A stretch of 6,704 nt of DNA from positions 1 through 6,704 of the forward strand of contig JAEZVR010000115.1 in assembly GCA_023420715.1 (NCBI GenBank), in the 5' to 3' direction. Position 1 is the first letter of the stretch; each line of letters opens with the position of its first letter. This document shows, piece by piece, positions 6,317-6,704 of the stretch. A program made the position numbers and the translations under genes. This DNA comes from Bacillota bacterium. GTDB taxonomy: Bacteria; Bacillota; Clostridia; Saccharofermentanales; Fastidiosipilaceae. Below the pieces are notes generated by a model. The model was given only the letters and a program-made list of their open reading frames with translations. It was not told the DNA's origin and ran no database searches.

Positions 6317-6343
6317 TTTACAAATAGGTTACAAAATATTACA
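6317..6343. promoter_or_regulatory. Three phased direct repeats: WalR/PhoP-type operator upstream of sepF
   Basis: TTTACA (6317-6322), GTTACA (6328-6333) and ATTACA (6338-6343) repeat at 11- and 10-base steps, one helical turn each. On the minus strand the first two read TGTAAC-CTATT-TGTAAA, an exact match to the WalR (YycF) box TGTWAH-N5-TGTWAH. A third TGTAAT follows with a 4-base gap. Read on the plus strand they also resemble PhoP boxes (TT[ACT]A[CT]A repeats). The array ends 26 bases before the candidate -35 of sepF. An OmpR-family response regulator is the expected binder; which one is inference. Confidence 0.5.
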
Positions 6344-6369
6344 GTGCCTTTAAATTCACATCATTTTTA

Positions 6370-6399
6370 TTGCAGTTATAAAAATTTAATTTATATAAT
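6370..6399 (+). promoter_or_regulatory. Candidate sepF promoter
   Basis: A perfect TATAAT (6394-6399) has a weak -35 TTGCAG (6370-6375) at 18 bases. The start would be near 6406, leaving a leader of about 70 bases before sepF. A poor -35 fits a promoter that needs an activator bound upstream, as the phased repeats suggest. There is no convincing terminator after yggS, so sepF may also receive read-through from the operon. Confidence 0.55.
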
Positions 6400-6477
6400 A
6401 ACCGTAATTTAGTCAGATTATCTAGATAGAATAATTTTTGATGATGTTATCGTTAAATCGACAAGAGGAGATGGGTT

Positions 6478-6704
6478 ATGGCAGGATTTTTTAATCGGAT
6501 CATGAGCAAGTTCCAAACGTATGATCAAGATATGGTTGATGAAACATATGATCAATATGAGACCGATGAAGGGGTTCAATATCATGAACCAAATCCGAAT
6601 GTACATCGTCAAGCACGTGTGGTAGATTTTAAAGCTTCAACGAATCAAGGACATTCTGGTGCGGGTCAGCAAGTCGTTGCCATCAAGCCAGACAGTATGG
6701 AAGC
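6478..6704 (+). CDS. sepF: Cell division protein SepF, N-terminal part (cut by window edge)
   Basis: The ATG at 6478 has AGAGGAG at 6464-6470 seven bases upstream and stays open for 75 codons to the end of the window. The N-terminus MAGFFNRIMSKF is a short amphipathic segment like the membrane-binding helix of SepF. It is followed by an acidic, disordered linker (about residues 15-60, rich in D, E, Q and Y) and then QQVVAIKPDSME, which matches the first strand of the SepF core domain (VV.I.P.S.E.A). SepF anchors FtsZ filaments to the membrane and shapes the septum in Firmicutes. The position right after yggS is the conserved ylmE-sepF order, and ylmG, ylmH or divIVA would be expected beyond the edge. 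The C-terminal core cannot be checked here. Confidence 0.88.
   Translation, partial: MAGFFNRIMSKFQTYDQDMVDETYDQYETDEGVQYHEPNPNVHRQARVVDFKASTNQGHSGAGQQVVAIKPDSME

Noticed and set aside
6299..6353. GCCTTTAA repeated at 6299-6306 and 6346-6353
   Set aside because: Eight bases in an AT-rich gap with no extension or relation to the promoter. Chance is a sufficient explanation.
6419..6428. Palindrome TATCTAGATA in the sepF leader
   Set aside because: A 10-base AT-rich palindrome does not extend further and has no matching second copy. It could be an operator just after the transcription start, but nothing in the sequence supports that.

Overview
The window looks like chromosomal DNA of a low-to-mid GC Firmicute (Bacillota), most likely a Clostridia-type lineage. 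Three things point there: consensus-like sigma-A promoters and GGAGG-type ribosome sites, intrinsic terminators with U-tracts, and a yggS/ylmE gene directly before sepF, as in the Bacillus subtilis ylm division cluster. The species cannot be named from the sequence. I see no insertion sequence, prophage, CRISPR array or obviously transferred segment. All genes lie on the plus strand.

Region 1 (1-183): the last 53 codons of an upstream gene. Its final codons and stop are built into a strong intrinsic terminator. The fragment resembles the end of adenylosuccinate synthetase but lacks that family's usual final segment, so the call is tentative.

Region 2 (181-2665): a single-gene unit for glycogen/maltodextrin phosphorylase (glgP). 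It has a candidate extended -10 promoter, a small hairpin near the predicted 5' end of the mRNA, a strong ribosome site, and a long perfect inverted repeat after the stop codon.

Region 3 (2666-2890): a stand-alone tRNA-Arg(ACG) gene with a near-consensus promoter, an upstream A/T tract, encoded CCA and a terminator that begins at the last base of CCA. Its T-arm has an unusual A53-U61 closing pair.

Region 4 (2894-6283): a tightly packed three-gene unit. It encodes a PLP enzyme of the methionine gamma-lyase-like YnbB ('aluminium resistance') family, a single-pass HlyD/membrane-fusion-like protein, and the PLP-binding homeostasis protein YggS. The genes overlap by 8 and up to 17 bases, which suggests translational coupling. 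The first gene has no Shine-Dalgarno sequence, and an extended -10 sits where transcription would start on its ATG, so it may be leaderless.

Region 5 (6284-6704): a 194-base AT-rich intergenic region, then the first 75 codons of sepF (FtsZ-binding division protein), cut off by the window edge. The intergenic region has a TATAAT promoter and, upstream of it, three phased direct repeats. Read on the minus strand, two of them form an exact match to the WalR/YycF box (TGTWAH-N5-TGTWAH).

I see no clearly new multi-gene system. The points most worth following are the WalR-like operator before sepF, the possible leaderless start of the ynbB unit, the odd tRNA T-arm, and an adaptor-like membrane protein between two PLP proteins with no transporter partner in view.
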